Source of the DNA: Aquanectria penicillioides
Taxonomy: Eukaryota; Ascomycota; Sordariomycetes; Hypocreales; Nectriaceae
Length of the DNA: 64,000 nucleotides
Assembly (NCBI GenBank): GCA_003415625.1
Contig: PYIU01000005.1
Location: 1,307,001-1,371,000 of the forward strand
Reading direction: 5' to 3'
Shown here one piece after another: positions 47,791 through 58,410 of the stretch (position 1 is the stretch's first letter; every line of letters starts with the position of its first letter). Made by a program: the position numbers and the translations under genes. The notes under the pieces are model-generated. The model did no database searches, was not told the DNA's origin, and was given only the letters and a program-made list of their open reading frames with translations.

Positions 47791-48150
47791 GAGGAACATG
47801 GTCAGCAGCAACAGCAACAGCAACACCAGCCACAGGCTGAACCACAGAGGCATTCCCACCATGCCCACCACCACCAATGGCACCCCCTACGCACTTCCCA
47901 GAGGCCACCCCCAACCTATGGTCCTCTTCCAGGTGCTGACAATGTCACCGCTGACCAGTCGCTTCTTGCCAAGCGGCTTGGTACCGACCGAGCTGCAAAC
48001 ATGGCCATCCCAACGGAAATGGCTCAGACGAGTTGGCAACGCAACGATGATGGTTCTCAAGATGCACAGGGTGCAAACAGAGAAACACAGTGGATGCCCC
48101 GGTTGACGCCTACCCGGCGGGGCCGGGATCTCTTCTTGAACGTCCAGTAA
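45058..48150 (+). CDS. CFEM-domain transmembrane protein with long Pro/Gln-rich cytoplasmic tail
   Basis: Exons 45058-45361 and about 45413-48150 give about 1013 aa (1008 from ATG 45073). A hydrophobic signal peptide is followed by a CFEM module with eight cysteines: SCAEEC, SCRSLRCLC, LQC, GYC in exon 1 and RMC in exon 2, so the eighth cysteine depends on splicing. CFEM is a fungal extracellular domain known from haem-binding and adhesion or virulence proteins. Then comes a Ser/Thr-rich stalk with TDSTTDST repeats, one membrane helix (QIAGISVGVLAASGLAIAAI, LL) with RYYRKKRYPK stop-transfer, and about 700 residues of Pro-rich cytosolic tail with polyQ near 47754-47820. It could be a surface sensor. 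Three AG sites (45406, 45409, 45412) keep the frame, so the acceptor is uncertain. Confidence 0.88.
47752..47823 (+). repeat. CAG trinucleotide repeat (polyglutamine)
   Basis: About twelve consecutive CAG codons at 47752-47787, then a CAG/CAA mixture, encode two glutamine runs in the CFEM protein tail. Confidence 0.9.
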
Positions 48151-48415
48151 AAGGACGGCTTTGCTTTATTTTCATGATGTTACGACCACCCGTTGAAATA
48201 TTTACAACGCACATATTTGACTTTCTTTGCATTAAACTGCTTGTACAATAGTCATGCATTCAAGGATTGTAATGAGGAATAGCATAGACTGGATACCTAT
48301 TTTGCAGGGGCCTCACGAGTTGGAGAAAAGTCATTGTATTCTATCGACATTCATTATAGGTTATTTACTAGCATGCCCCCAAGTCCCATGCCTTATCCAG
48401 CCTCGACTTCTGCTT

Positions 48416-51400
48416 TCAATCTCTTTTGTAGCCGCTAGGGCCTGCCAGCGGCACATCTTCAATCTCTTCCTTCACAGTTTGGCCCATGATGCAGTCCCTT
48501 TCTCCGCATTGTCGTTGCGGGGGACCGTTCAGGGTTCCAATGTCAAGTGACTCTAGTTCGGTATCTGATGTTTTGTCACTGCTCCTGCTTTGGTCGCTGC
48601 GCCGGAAGCGACCCGGACGTTTACCCTTTCCACTCCCTATGGTGAATAAGCCTTGTGTGCGACGAAGCTCCATGTGATCACCCAATTCCGCGCCCAAGGC
48701 CTCTAGGCCTTGATCCAAAGCCGCGCGGTTCAGGTGGGCGACCTCATCGATGAGTTTGTTCTTTCTGCGGATATCTTGCCAACGGGTCATGCAACCAAGC
48801 TCTAGGATATTCATTCGTCGATGTTTCCCTATCGGGTTTCCAATCATGACCGGCCGCCAGGCCACCTCCTCATCCACCAAGGCCCGCAAGTCATTGGGCA
48901 TTGATGCGCGACGTTGTGTTGATTTTCGTCGAGCTTGAGTCACTCGGTCCATTTCGGCCGACTTTGACCGAGGTATGATGAGAATATTTGTGAAACGAAC
49001 AAGAACCAGCAATAGTAGCACCGTTAAGAGGAAGAGGATGCCAGCTACCACACCGGAAGCGACCCGTTGGCCGAGAGTACGGGTCATTTGCCCCCCAGGG
49101 CTGTTGAACACGCCGCAAGAACAAACGCCAATGTATGAATAATTGCGAATGCAGAAGTAACCCGTGGAAAGGATGAGTAGTTGGTCTTTTTCTGGTCCTG
49201 GCCAGCCGCATCCTGGTGCCGGCCGAACATCCCTGGAGACAGGTCCGACGTGTCGAATGTTTCCATGATCAACCCGTTGCATTCTGAAATGGCAAGACAA
49301 GACAGAAAGCCGATGAATATGGCGAATATGGTGGGGATTGCAATGTTCAGAGGTGGCCCAGAGGAAACCACAGCGTAGCAGGCCGCTGCCAGCGGCAATA
49401 CGATTGTGAAAATGGCTCGTCGGATGAGGTGTGATGACCATGCCATCCTTCTGTTGAGAGTCTCTCGATTGGAATTGACTTGGGAATTCCGTGATCTGGA
49501 AAACAAACTAGCTTTCTGGAAAGGGATAGCAAGCAAGGCACCCAGAGTAATGGCGCCGACATGAAGACCGACATAGGGCGACCGCATGCGATAGAACCTA
49601 GAAGCCAATGAACCTAGTAAGATGATTGTGAGAACAACTTGGGCGTAAATCCAGGCGACATAGACGGCCAAAACCGAAAAGCCAGGCTGCCGCAGCATCT
49701 CCAAGGAGAGCATGACTCCATGGTATACCTCCTCTCCCCACCACTTTGGCCCTGTCTTGACTCGGTGCATCATGACCTCACCACGAGCAAGTCGTCGTGA
49801 AATGTCTGTACCAGTGCGAACCTCAGTCACTGATCGTCGGAAGGCAGATCGGCGGGCTTCTGGGCAGGCAACATTGAGCAACAGAACAACTGCAATCAGC
49901 ATAATACTGATGTGGAACCCCCACGCTGGGGGGTTTTTGTCGATAATGGAGGCTCCAACTAGGAAACCGACGCCAAGGGATCCGACCCAGCACCAGGTCC
50001 AAATACCAAGCCAAACGCCCATACCACCCCCGTGCCTTCTTGCGTCAAAGTGATCAACTACTTCTTGATGTGGCGTCTTGCTCATTAGCGATGCCCCAAA
50101 AGGTCTGTCAGGATTGAGTGGAAGTTCATGCTTGCAAATCCAAGTGAGCAACCCATCAGCGTTCGCGAGGCAATCAGCATCGCTCTCCACCAAGCAGTGT
50201 TTGTCAATCTGGGACTATTGACGACAAGAGCCTGTGGAAATAACAGAGGCATTGCAAGAATCAAACTCGACATGATATACGGCTTTCGACCATGGAGGAG
50301 GGGCAATGGCCAAAGAAAGAACGTTGGCAATGCTAGGCCAAGGAAGCAACCAGTGTTGCCGTGGATGGCAACATGGGATTGGTCAACAATGTAGTACTGA
50401 ATCGAAGGCACGAGACCAGCATAAATGCCGAGCAATATTCCGACCAAGGCTGTACTTAAGCAAGCTACTCCTGCGACAAACCTTTTGCGAATGGGAGACC
50501 AATCTCTGGCAATGGGTTGCCTCTTGTGAGACTTGGGAAGGTTGAAACCATGCATATTTCGCAAGCTGACATGCGATCGACGGCGCAAGCTGATACCATG
50601 CTCATGCGGCATCTTTTTGCCTGAAACATGGCGTTGTGGGAGGGCTGCCTGTTCTGAGTGGTCGCGATTGCCAGACGTGGGATGTGATCCAGCGGGTCGC
50701 TTCTTTAGGAACTTGTCAAAAATACGGGTTATGTTGCGAAAAATGAGGCTGGACAAGGCGTTGTTATTGTTAGTTAAGTAATGCTTTTGTGAGAGGAACA
50801 TTTCTTGACCTGAGATCAGTATTTCTGTGTTACGACGATTCTTTTCATTCTTTTTTGTTCGCTTGCTTGATTTTGTGCTAAAATCCCCTGTCGTTTCTCG
50901 TTCCGTCGACCCAGAATTTTGAGGCTCATGACGAGCTCGGGAACCTGAGTTCTGGGTTTTGAGGTCCTCGTACTTGCCTGAATAGTTTTCGACAATCTCA
51001 GCTAACCGCGGCCGTTTGGGATGGCCAGGAAATGAAGCAGAATGATTGCACCTTGGACGTGTGGGCAGAATCAATTCCGAGTGATTCATAGCTTGGGATG
51101 CAACCATAAGAGTTTCATCGAAGAGATTTTGAGAGTCGCCGAGAGCCCGTTTGAACAATAGTCCGTCTGCGCTGAGACTTGATTGACTTATCATAGCAAC
51201 TGAGGCCGGAGGATCTTGTTTTGGACAAGAATCTTCTGGGAAACCTTGGGCACTCCCGAGCTGTACCCCAACATATTTGGGATGACTTGGGATTTCTGTA
51301 GTTTTTGCGCGGTATGAATCAGAAATACGGAGGAGCTCTTTCAACCATTGTGCTATTCGAATGCAATCTAGCAATAGAATTGACGACTGGCAGTGGCTGA

Positions 51401-52813
51401 GATTTGGCTGCTGTGTAGTCTCTGGGCCAATGTCAAATGGCACAATGTTTTCCTCCATCATGGATTGAGTAGGATATTTGAGGTGCTCCGACGCTTTGTG
51501 AAATCCGTCATCTTGAGGTTCTTTCGCAGGAACTTGATCACAATTCCCCATCGAAAGCCTCAGTGCGCTTAGTCTTTTGCGACAGGTGCCGGTGGACTGC
51601 GAATGGTTGTCAAACATTTTTTTGGTCGCTTGAAAAGTGCGGGTTTCTTGATTTCGCTGGACCATCTCTTTAAATCCTACAGAACCTCGGGGACTACATC
51701 CAGGTAGCTGCTTCAAGGACACATGAGTACAACAAGTTTCGCATTTAATGCCATTTAATATCCCATGACAAACAGCTGAAGAGAGCCATCGTTTTCGCCC
51801 CTCCGATATAAAGAGGTCATTCTCGCAAGATAGTCCATTTGAGCTCTCAGACAAAGGAGTTTCCGAGTAACCCACTGGTTGGTGTACTGCAAAACCTGAA
51901 TCTTCTGTACATAGAAAAGCAACGGGGCCAAGTTTGATTTGGTCACGGCAATGAAGCTTGAATGGATTTTTTTCATTGGCGGATGGTGCCTGGAATCTGC
52001 GCAGTCTTTGGCCATGGCAATGTAGCCTCTGCATTGTGCAATGTGTTCCAATGGAACAGCACCGTTATCGCCCTTCAAAGGTGGATATTGGTAAATTTGA
52101 TCATCTTGGGCATCGGCAAGACTAGTGGAGCTACTCCCCGATGATTTCGGTAAATGGTTGGGGTCATGGTCCGAACCTCCAGCGTTATGATTGCCCATCG
52201 CTATGGCCGGTTTTTGGACATGGTGGTGTGTCTGAGATTCGAATCGGATTCGCTGTGCGGAAGAGACATGGGAGAGATGGCCATAATGACCTTGACTTTC
52301 GCAGCGTACTGTACATGAGGAGGGCTTTTTGGTGACTGTCCACGACCTCTCAGAGCCTAACGTGAGAGGGCTCTTAGATTGTGACCGGTCGTCTCCAGCT
52401 TCATTAAGCGCTATTTCGTCTAGCATGATTGAGGTTAGGATCGGCGTCACCGGCAAGACCTTTTCTCCGATCATTTTGTCATTTACGGGAGCTTTGATGA
52501 GACGTTGTTGTCGTGTAGTCCGCGTGCTGAGCGATTCTTTTGACATGACGGGGTCTTTTTCATTGCCTCTCAATATCGATAGGGAAGGCTTAGCGCTAGA
52601 GTCTGGATTGCTGTCAAAGTCGTCCTGTGTCATCTCGATCTTCTCATCGGGCTGATATGCCTGGGCGTGGCTGAACAATGCCGAAAACACATTGGTCTTC
52701 TTAGCCACGAATGACGCCGTGGATAGGCTTGCAAGGCTGTGGATTTGGGTGACAGGATGAATGGGATATGGGTAAGGCCCTAGTGGTCCACGATTGAGCT
52801 TCTGTTGCACCAT
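48416..52813 (-). pseudogene. MFS-type 12-helix transporter with long hydrophilic N-terminus, disrupted by three frame breaks
   Basis: On the minus strand the coding signal runs from ATG 52813 to a stop at 48416 but changes frame three times. The hydrophilic N-terminus is split near 51967-51973. Helices 1-4 (FVAGVACLSTALVGILLGIY to RTLMGCSLGFASMNF) lie in the frame ending at 50085. Helices 5-11 (MGVWLGIWTWCWVGSLGVGF to AFAIIHTLAFVLAACSTALG) lie in the frame ending at 49084. Helix 12 (VVAGILFLLTVLLLLVLVRF) lies in the last frame. The breaks fall at A7, T4 (50098-50101) and G6 (49091-49096) runs, each consistent with one missing base. No intron can explain the last two, because the homologous residues abut. 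It resembles fungal MFS/polyamine-type transporters; substrate unknown. Sequencing error is the main alternative. The gene converges with the CFEM gene. Confidence 0.75.
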
Positions 52814-55800
52814 GACCTTAAGGGGCTGATGGCACCGAAAACAATCTCGGTGACCGCGAAATGTGCAACTTCTGGGTCGGTCGTCGAATGTCGAGATGGT
52901 CGGCTATGAGGCTCGAGGAAAATGCTGACAAAGGCACATTGATCGAGGCCTCGAGGATACGTACGCGATAATATGACAAAATAATCACGAAGCGGCCATA
53001 GTTAGGTTGAGGATAGAATATCAGGGAGAGTAGGAAGAGCAAGAAGGATCTTGATGGCGGTGACATGAAACAATAAAGTCATGCTGCTCAGGAGTCGAAT
53101 GCACAGCGATCGCCTAAGCACGAGACTTGAAGGAGTGGAAAGCACTCTCAGTATAGTTCCGTCGCTACCTAAGTGTTCTAACTGGAAGGAAAGTGCCCAT
53201 GCACGCTTCCAGAGCTAATCACTGTTTGTGTTACAGCCTAAGGCTCTGCGAGGTTGACCACCCAATTACCAAGGCCGTAGCTCTTTCCAACCATCACATT
53301 TAGGCTGAGCTGGGCTTGAGATGAGAAACTCGATTTTAAAGAGGAATCGAAGTTGGCTGTTACATTCATGGCGAATGCGAGAGAGGAAAAAGAAGACTTT
53401 GGAGAAAGGAGAAAATCAAACAAAAAGGGAACACGACAACCAAAAATTCGGAATCGTACCCATGTCGACAATGATTCAACTAGTTCTCTCCCGAATTTGA
53501 AGGCGGGTCCATCTGCTTACTTTGGCATCCATGGCAATTGACCGTGAATCTCGCCACTGCGACCAGCTAAGTATTCCGAACATCATCGGCGAACCATCAC
53601 GTCTTGACATTGAAACCCCCAAAACGCGATTCAACCTTGCATAACAAGAAATAAATACAAAAAACGCCTAGAATCCACCCGCTGTAGTATTTTGCCACCA
53701 TAAGCAGCTTCTTCCGCCAACTCGCATGGGAGTTCTGGGACCCTGAAGCCTGCACTCTCACATCAGCACCCCGCCAAAAACCACTCCCCTCTCCTTACCC
53801 TGCACCTCCGCAGAGCGGGTGCGTCTAGGCTCCCATGTGGTCCTGGACGGCGGACGAACGCCCACCAGGCCCGAAGTTCGTCGGAGGCAGGAATGGGTCT
53901 TCTCTGGGCTTACTGCCTCCCTTGCATCCCGGCCGAGAGAATGAGTGGGTTGAGAGGTTACTCACGGTGTATTTCGCTCACTCTGCCAATCGCTGTTGCC
54001 AATGAGCCGAGACACGTGAGCGAGCCGCATCGCTTGTGCACAGTGTGTGCTGTCAAAGAGCGTGTATATGTGCGTGCGCATATGAGTGTGTGTGTATAGA
54101 GTCACAGAGGTACGTGTGTATGTGTGCCGGCATATGCGTCTGTCTATTTTGTGCTGACGCTCACGACATCCTGTCGCACATCCCTTCCCTTGGCACCAAC
54201 ATTTCCCCGAGATCGTTCCCTCCCGTGTCTCTGGGAATGTTTCATTGAAACAAAATCCTACCCCTTCCGCTTCTGCCGACGCCACCCTCCAACTCCGAAA
54301 AAAACCGCCCACTCGCTCTAAATCTGTGACAGCATCGACGAATCCTTGTTTGGAAACCCTGGCCCCAAAACCCTGTCGCTGTCGCGACCCTGGCTTGGTC
54401 TATTGCTGCACCGCGTCAGTCGTCTAAATGGCTGGTGGGGCGCGGCTAATCATGCACCGCTCTCAAATCATACTAGTCGACGTTGCACCCTCGCGGCTGG
54501 CCCAAATGTTTGGCCCCGGCCCGGCACAACGGTTCCGCACCCTCAACAGCAGCTCACTTGACCGGATCGGGCAACCTGCCAGCCTCCCTATTAATAGCAA
54601 TGTGCATTTTCCTCTTTCAAGGTTCTGACTTTCGTCCGCCGAAACTAGACTGAGACATCCTTCCCGGGGAGCTAGTGCTTGCTGTCTGCTTTGCTGCAAG
54701 GCTGTGGGTTCCCGTGGTGGTAGACTTTGGCTTGCTGGCTTGGTTTTTCGCCTTGTCTGCCTTGCTAGCCCGCCCACCCAAGCTTCCCGCTGGTGTCAGA
54801 TGAGGCCTCCCTCTCCCTGGTGTTCTGATCGTGAGCCAGGAATGGCGATAGTAGCTGCAATTATGCCCGAAGCGAAGTAGGCCACTGAACTGTAGCAAAA
54901 TGAAAACAAGCGTGTTGCATCCCGTTGACCTAAAATAACTATGCGGGACTTGGGCTACTATTGTGTTCCGCATTCCACGTCAAGTGGTTGTCTCTGCCCC
55001 TGTCCACCACTCACCTGCTGTCCACGTGCCAGGGGAGAAGGCGCTTTGGACAACGTCGGACGCGACCTCGGCCGATCCACCCAATTCCACGGAGGTACCA
55101 TCGCCTGGATCCTCTCAAATCGCACGCCATGTAATTTGCCCAATTTTTGAGGGGCTTGACAAGAAACCAAGGATAGAGATCAATGTGTGACAGAAAATGA
55201 TTCATGTTTCTATTTCAAATGCCTAGGAACAACCAGTATTCCAATCCTGCCATTCATTTTGCATGCTTGCGGAGAATGGCCCAGTCGTTGACATGGCCGA
55301 CTGCTGCCTGCACAGTCTTGCCTGATTGATGGTACATCATCTTTCTGAGTGAGTAATAAGAGAGGAATGTTGAGAATGAGCAAGGGGAGAAAACAACAAT
55401 AACAACAACAACAAACAACAACAAAGAGAAATCCCAAGTGTCAAGAGGCGCGTACCATCCATCCAGCGTATGCGTAACCTCCTCCATCCACCAATGCATG
55501 TAACCTTTGCCAGCTGATGACCCAAAATTACCTCGATCAAATTCCCAACGCCTGGTATATACCCACAATTCCCTAGTGACGATAGAATGCCTCGTGTCGA
55601 AAGAGGGATCTACGGAGAAGAAGAAGAAGAAGAAGAAATAAAGAATAAAAAAAAGGGCAAAATGGAGCTATTGGGCTTGGGAGATGTGAGGGCCAATGCC
55701 CGGCCGGCCCCCTTGATCTCAACACGCGAACCCATGCTCAAGAGTCCAAAATCGCTCCAAGGAAAAAAAGCCGCGAGGCCATCAGCAAAGCTGATAAGAA

Positions 55801-56445
55801 TGTAACCCGATGTCCGTGCTTCCCGCTGTGTAAGCGCATCGCATATTTTTCCAAACTGCCCATGACCAATCCCACGCTATGCAATAAGTCTCCCTGGAAA
55901 TGCCGAGATGAGAGTGTCCGGAAAGGGTAAAAGAAAAGGAAAAAAAAACAATGCCAGGAAAATATAGAGGTACTGGAATACCCATGTGATACAAAAGCAG
56001 AAGGCCGTTTAATAGAGAGCAACAGGTCCCGTCGAGGGAACCCGTTGATAGTCGTTGGCGTACTTCATCCATGTAGTGGGGATGGGGCGTTTTAATCGTG
56101 ATTTCATTCACGTAAAGGATCGTTATCTCATTCCCGTGTCTTCGGTAACGTCGTGCGAGTGTCATGGCAAAGGGTTGAAGCAAACCAAAATGCCTGCTGA
56201 GAAGGGGTAAGGAAGACTGAGAACGATGAGGATTGGAGGGCGATGAGATGCATTTTCGAGGCCCCGGATGGTCATCGAAACGTCCTTTGAGAGGAGGGAC
56301 GGGGTCGATGTTCCTGGGCCAAGAGCAACGCAGAGAGTCGCGACGGGTTGGAAGACCAGAGATAGGAGATCCAATCACTGAAGCCAAAGGGAACCAGTCG
56401 CGAGGAATGCCATGAGTGGCAGCCAGATACCGAAGACACGACCTT
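52814..56445. other. Gene-poor region upstream of the MFS pseudogene
   Basis: No convincing gene. An 82-codon upstream frame (ATG 53066, stop 52818) ends four bases before the transporter ATG and may be a uORF. A TG-rich tract lies at 54035-54140. A GAA-rich tract lies at 55614-55640. Elsewhere only short overlapping open frames are seen. Confidence 0.45.
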
Positions 56446-56670
56446 TCATCGATAGGTTGACTGGCCGCTGTAGTATCCTGAGTCGGAATAGCTGTACTGT
56501 GATGAGTACTGAGAAGCGTGGCTCGAGTGTGCGCTGCAGGCATATCCGACGTAGATAGTTCGCTGCTCAATGAAGTGACCTGGGCGGCCGTATGCGGCGC
56601 AACGGTCAACGGCGTGTTGGTAGTAGAGGCATCGGCAAGCCGAGTACAGCTCAACTAATTGGTAACACAT
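56446..56670 (-). CDS. Small Cys/Tyr-rich conserved fungal protein, 74 aa
   Basis: A single exon from ATG 56670 encodes 74 aa beginning MCYQLVELYSACRCLYYQHA, then VDRCAAYGRPGHFIEQRTIY, VGYACSAHSS and a Ser/Tyr-rich tail. Five cysteines and the spacing C-x9-C-x-C are not random-looking. The head resembles a short hypothetical protein that I recall as widespread in filamentous ascomycetes, without known function. There is no signal peptide or membrane helix. The Cys/His content could bind metal. A further exon cannot be excluded. It sits alone in a gene-poor region with a long upstream sequence, which suggests complex regulation. Confidence 0.7.
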   Translation of the reverse strand: MCYQLVELYSACRCLYYQHAVDRCAAYGRPGHFIEQRTIYVGYACSAHSSHASQYSSQYSYSDSGYYSGQSTYR

Positions 56671-58387
56671 GATGGTAAGAGGGGGATCAGAGTTTGGCCT
56701 GGCGTAGATTTAGGTGCTGAATGGTGGCGAGGCAAGAAAGAAGTGCTAAGTATGGTTCCTTGAGTCGGTGGCGCCGGTTGATGTTCGTTGGCGTCTGGGT
56801 TGGTGAAGCTGTCGTCTAGACTATTGCTTTCGAGGTGGGATTGAAAGTGTTCTGAACTGGGAGGAGAGGAGGGAATCAAATATTTAAGTCCAAGATAGAA
56901 TGAACTAGTAGCTGGAGAGAAGAGAGCGGAAAGCGCCCAAGATATGTGTTGATGAAGAGGTGAGGACCTGTAGGCAAGGTGGACGATATTGGCGGACGAG
57001 GCATCGCAGCCTTATACGTTCGGCTTGTAGCCTGGAGGAGAGACTTGGGTTCTACCTCCACGCCCCATTTCTTGAACTTTGGCAGTCTCCACCCCCTCCC
57101 GGAGACCCTCCCCGGGTGAGGAATAAGGCACCAGTCGGGACAGAGACGCCAGTAAGAGCGCGCGAGAGAGAGATAGCCGCAGTTGAGTCTGACTGTCCTG
57201 ACAGGTGACTAAGGCTGGGGCGCGTCTAATGCAGGTATGGATGGCGCAGGGCCCACAGGGCGGAAGGCCACAAAAGATGCCTTGGGAGTCCTGGGGGGGG
57301 GGGGCTTTGGGGGTGTTTGGGGCCTTGGTCCTGGGTCCTGTGCCCTGTGCGCTCCGTGTGCCATCCTGTGCCATGGACCAAGGGCGTCCTAGTAGGTTTC
57401 CCATCGTGAGAGACGAGGGATGTCAAGGCGCAGCATGGCTGGTGTGGATGAAGCGATGAGGTGGTCCTGGGTACTTGTGCCGGGCCTTGGCAATTGGGAG
57501 GCAGGGGTAAATCATTGTGTGAGGTGAAGTGCGGTACTGTGGTGCAGTAGTATTCGCGGCGAACGTACTGTGCGTGAAGGTACATAAGGTGAGGCAGGGA
57601 TGCGGGATGGGGGGGGATTGGGATGGCTAGATGGGTGAGAGACATGCTTCCAGTGGGTTCGGCGTGAAGAGTCACCTATTGGGCTGAGCCAAGGGAACTA
57701 ACGGTGACCTGCAGCACAGGGCTGACGGGGGGGTCACCGGCTTGAAGCCACGAGCTACTGAGCGCTGGGCGATGGGCGCCTCTAAGTGGACGATTGGGAG
57801 AGTGGAGGGGAACCGTGGAATCCAGGATACTGTCGACGGCGGAACAAATGGAAGGGTTCGGTGCATGTGCGTGTATTTGGCATAGTCGCCGAGGGCCGTA
57901 GTGGCCGCGGCCACGGGTGAGGCATGAGAAGGGCATGTGGTTCGTTGCCGGAGCGGGACATGTTCATTGACGAGCGAGGTGCTGGTGCTGGTGCGGGCTG
58001 GCTTACGGCAGTGGAAGCGATAGTGGTAGTGATAGTCCGTAATGGTAGCGGAAGTGGGAGTGGAAAAGGGAAATCAGTCTGCGACGGCGCCCCAACGGGG
58101 GGGACCAGCACGCACGCGGGTTGACCGTGACCGGTGACCGCGCTTGCGACAATTGACGGGCGACGGGGAGTGTTTCTCGGTGGTACAAAGCGGCGCCGTA
58201 ATAAGGCGGCCATGCCGGCGAGACTGACATGGCGATGAAGACGGCAATGTTGTAGGCAAAGGGGTCTGGTGGTTCCTGAAATTCTAGTTTCCCGGTTGCC
58301 CAAGTGGTGAAGGGGGTGAAGGGGGCAATTGCGTCAGGTTCTGACGTAGTTGGCAGGCACGGCGGTTGCTAGATGCGTCAAATGGGT

Positions 58388-58410
58388 AAGGTAGGTAGGT
58401 AGGTAGTAGG
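58388..58410. repeat. GGTAGGTA repeat cluster
   Basis: Four tandem GTAG/GGTA units lie here. Further copies of the motif or its complement lie at 58452-58466, 58562-58590 and 58700-58710. Confidence 0.8.

Noticed and set aside
54035..54140. TG-rich tract as a telomere or Z-DNA element
   Set aside because: The units are irregular and do not match TTAGGG telomeric repeats; it is treated as simple low complexity.
55782..56654. 290-codon minus-strand open frame
   Set aside because: It overlaps the 74-aa gene in another frame; its composition is Ser/Thr/His noise without family features.
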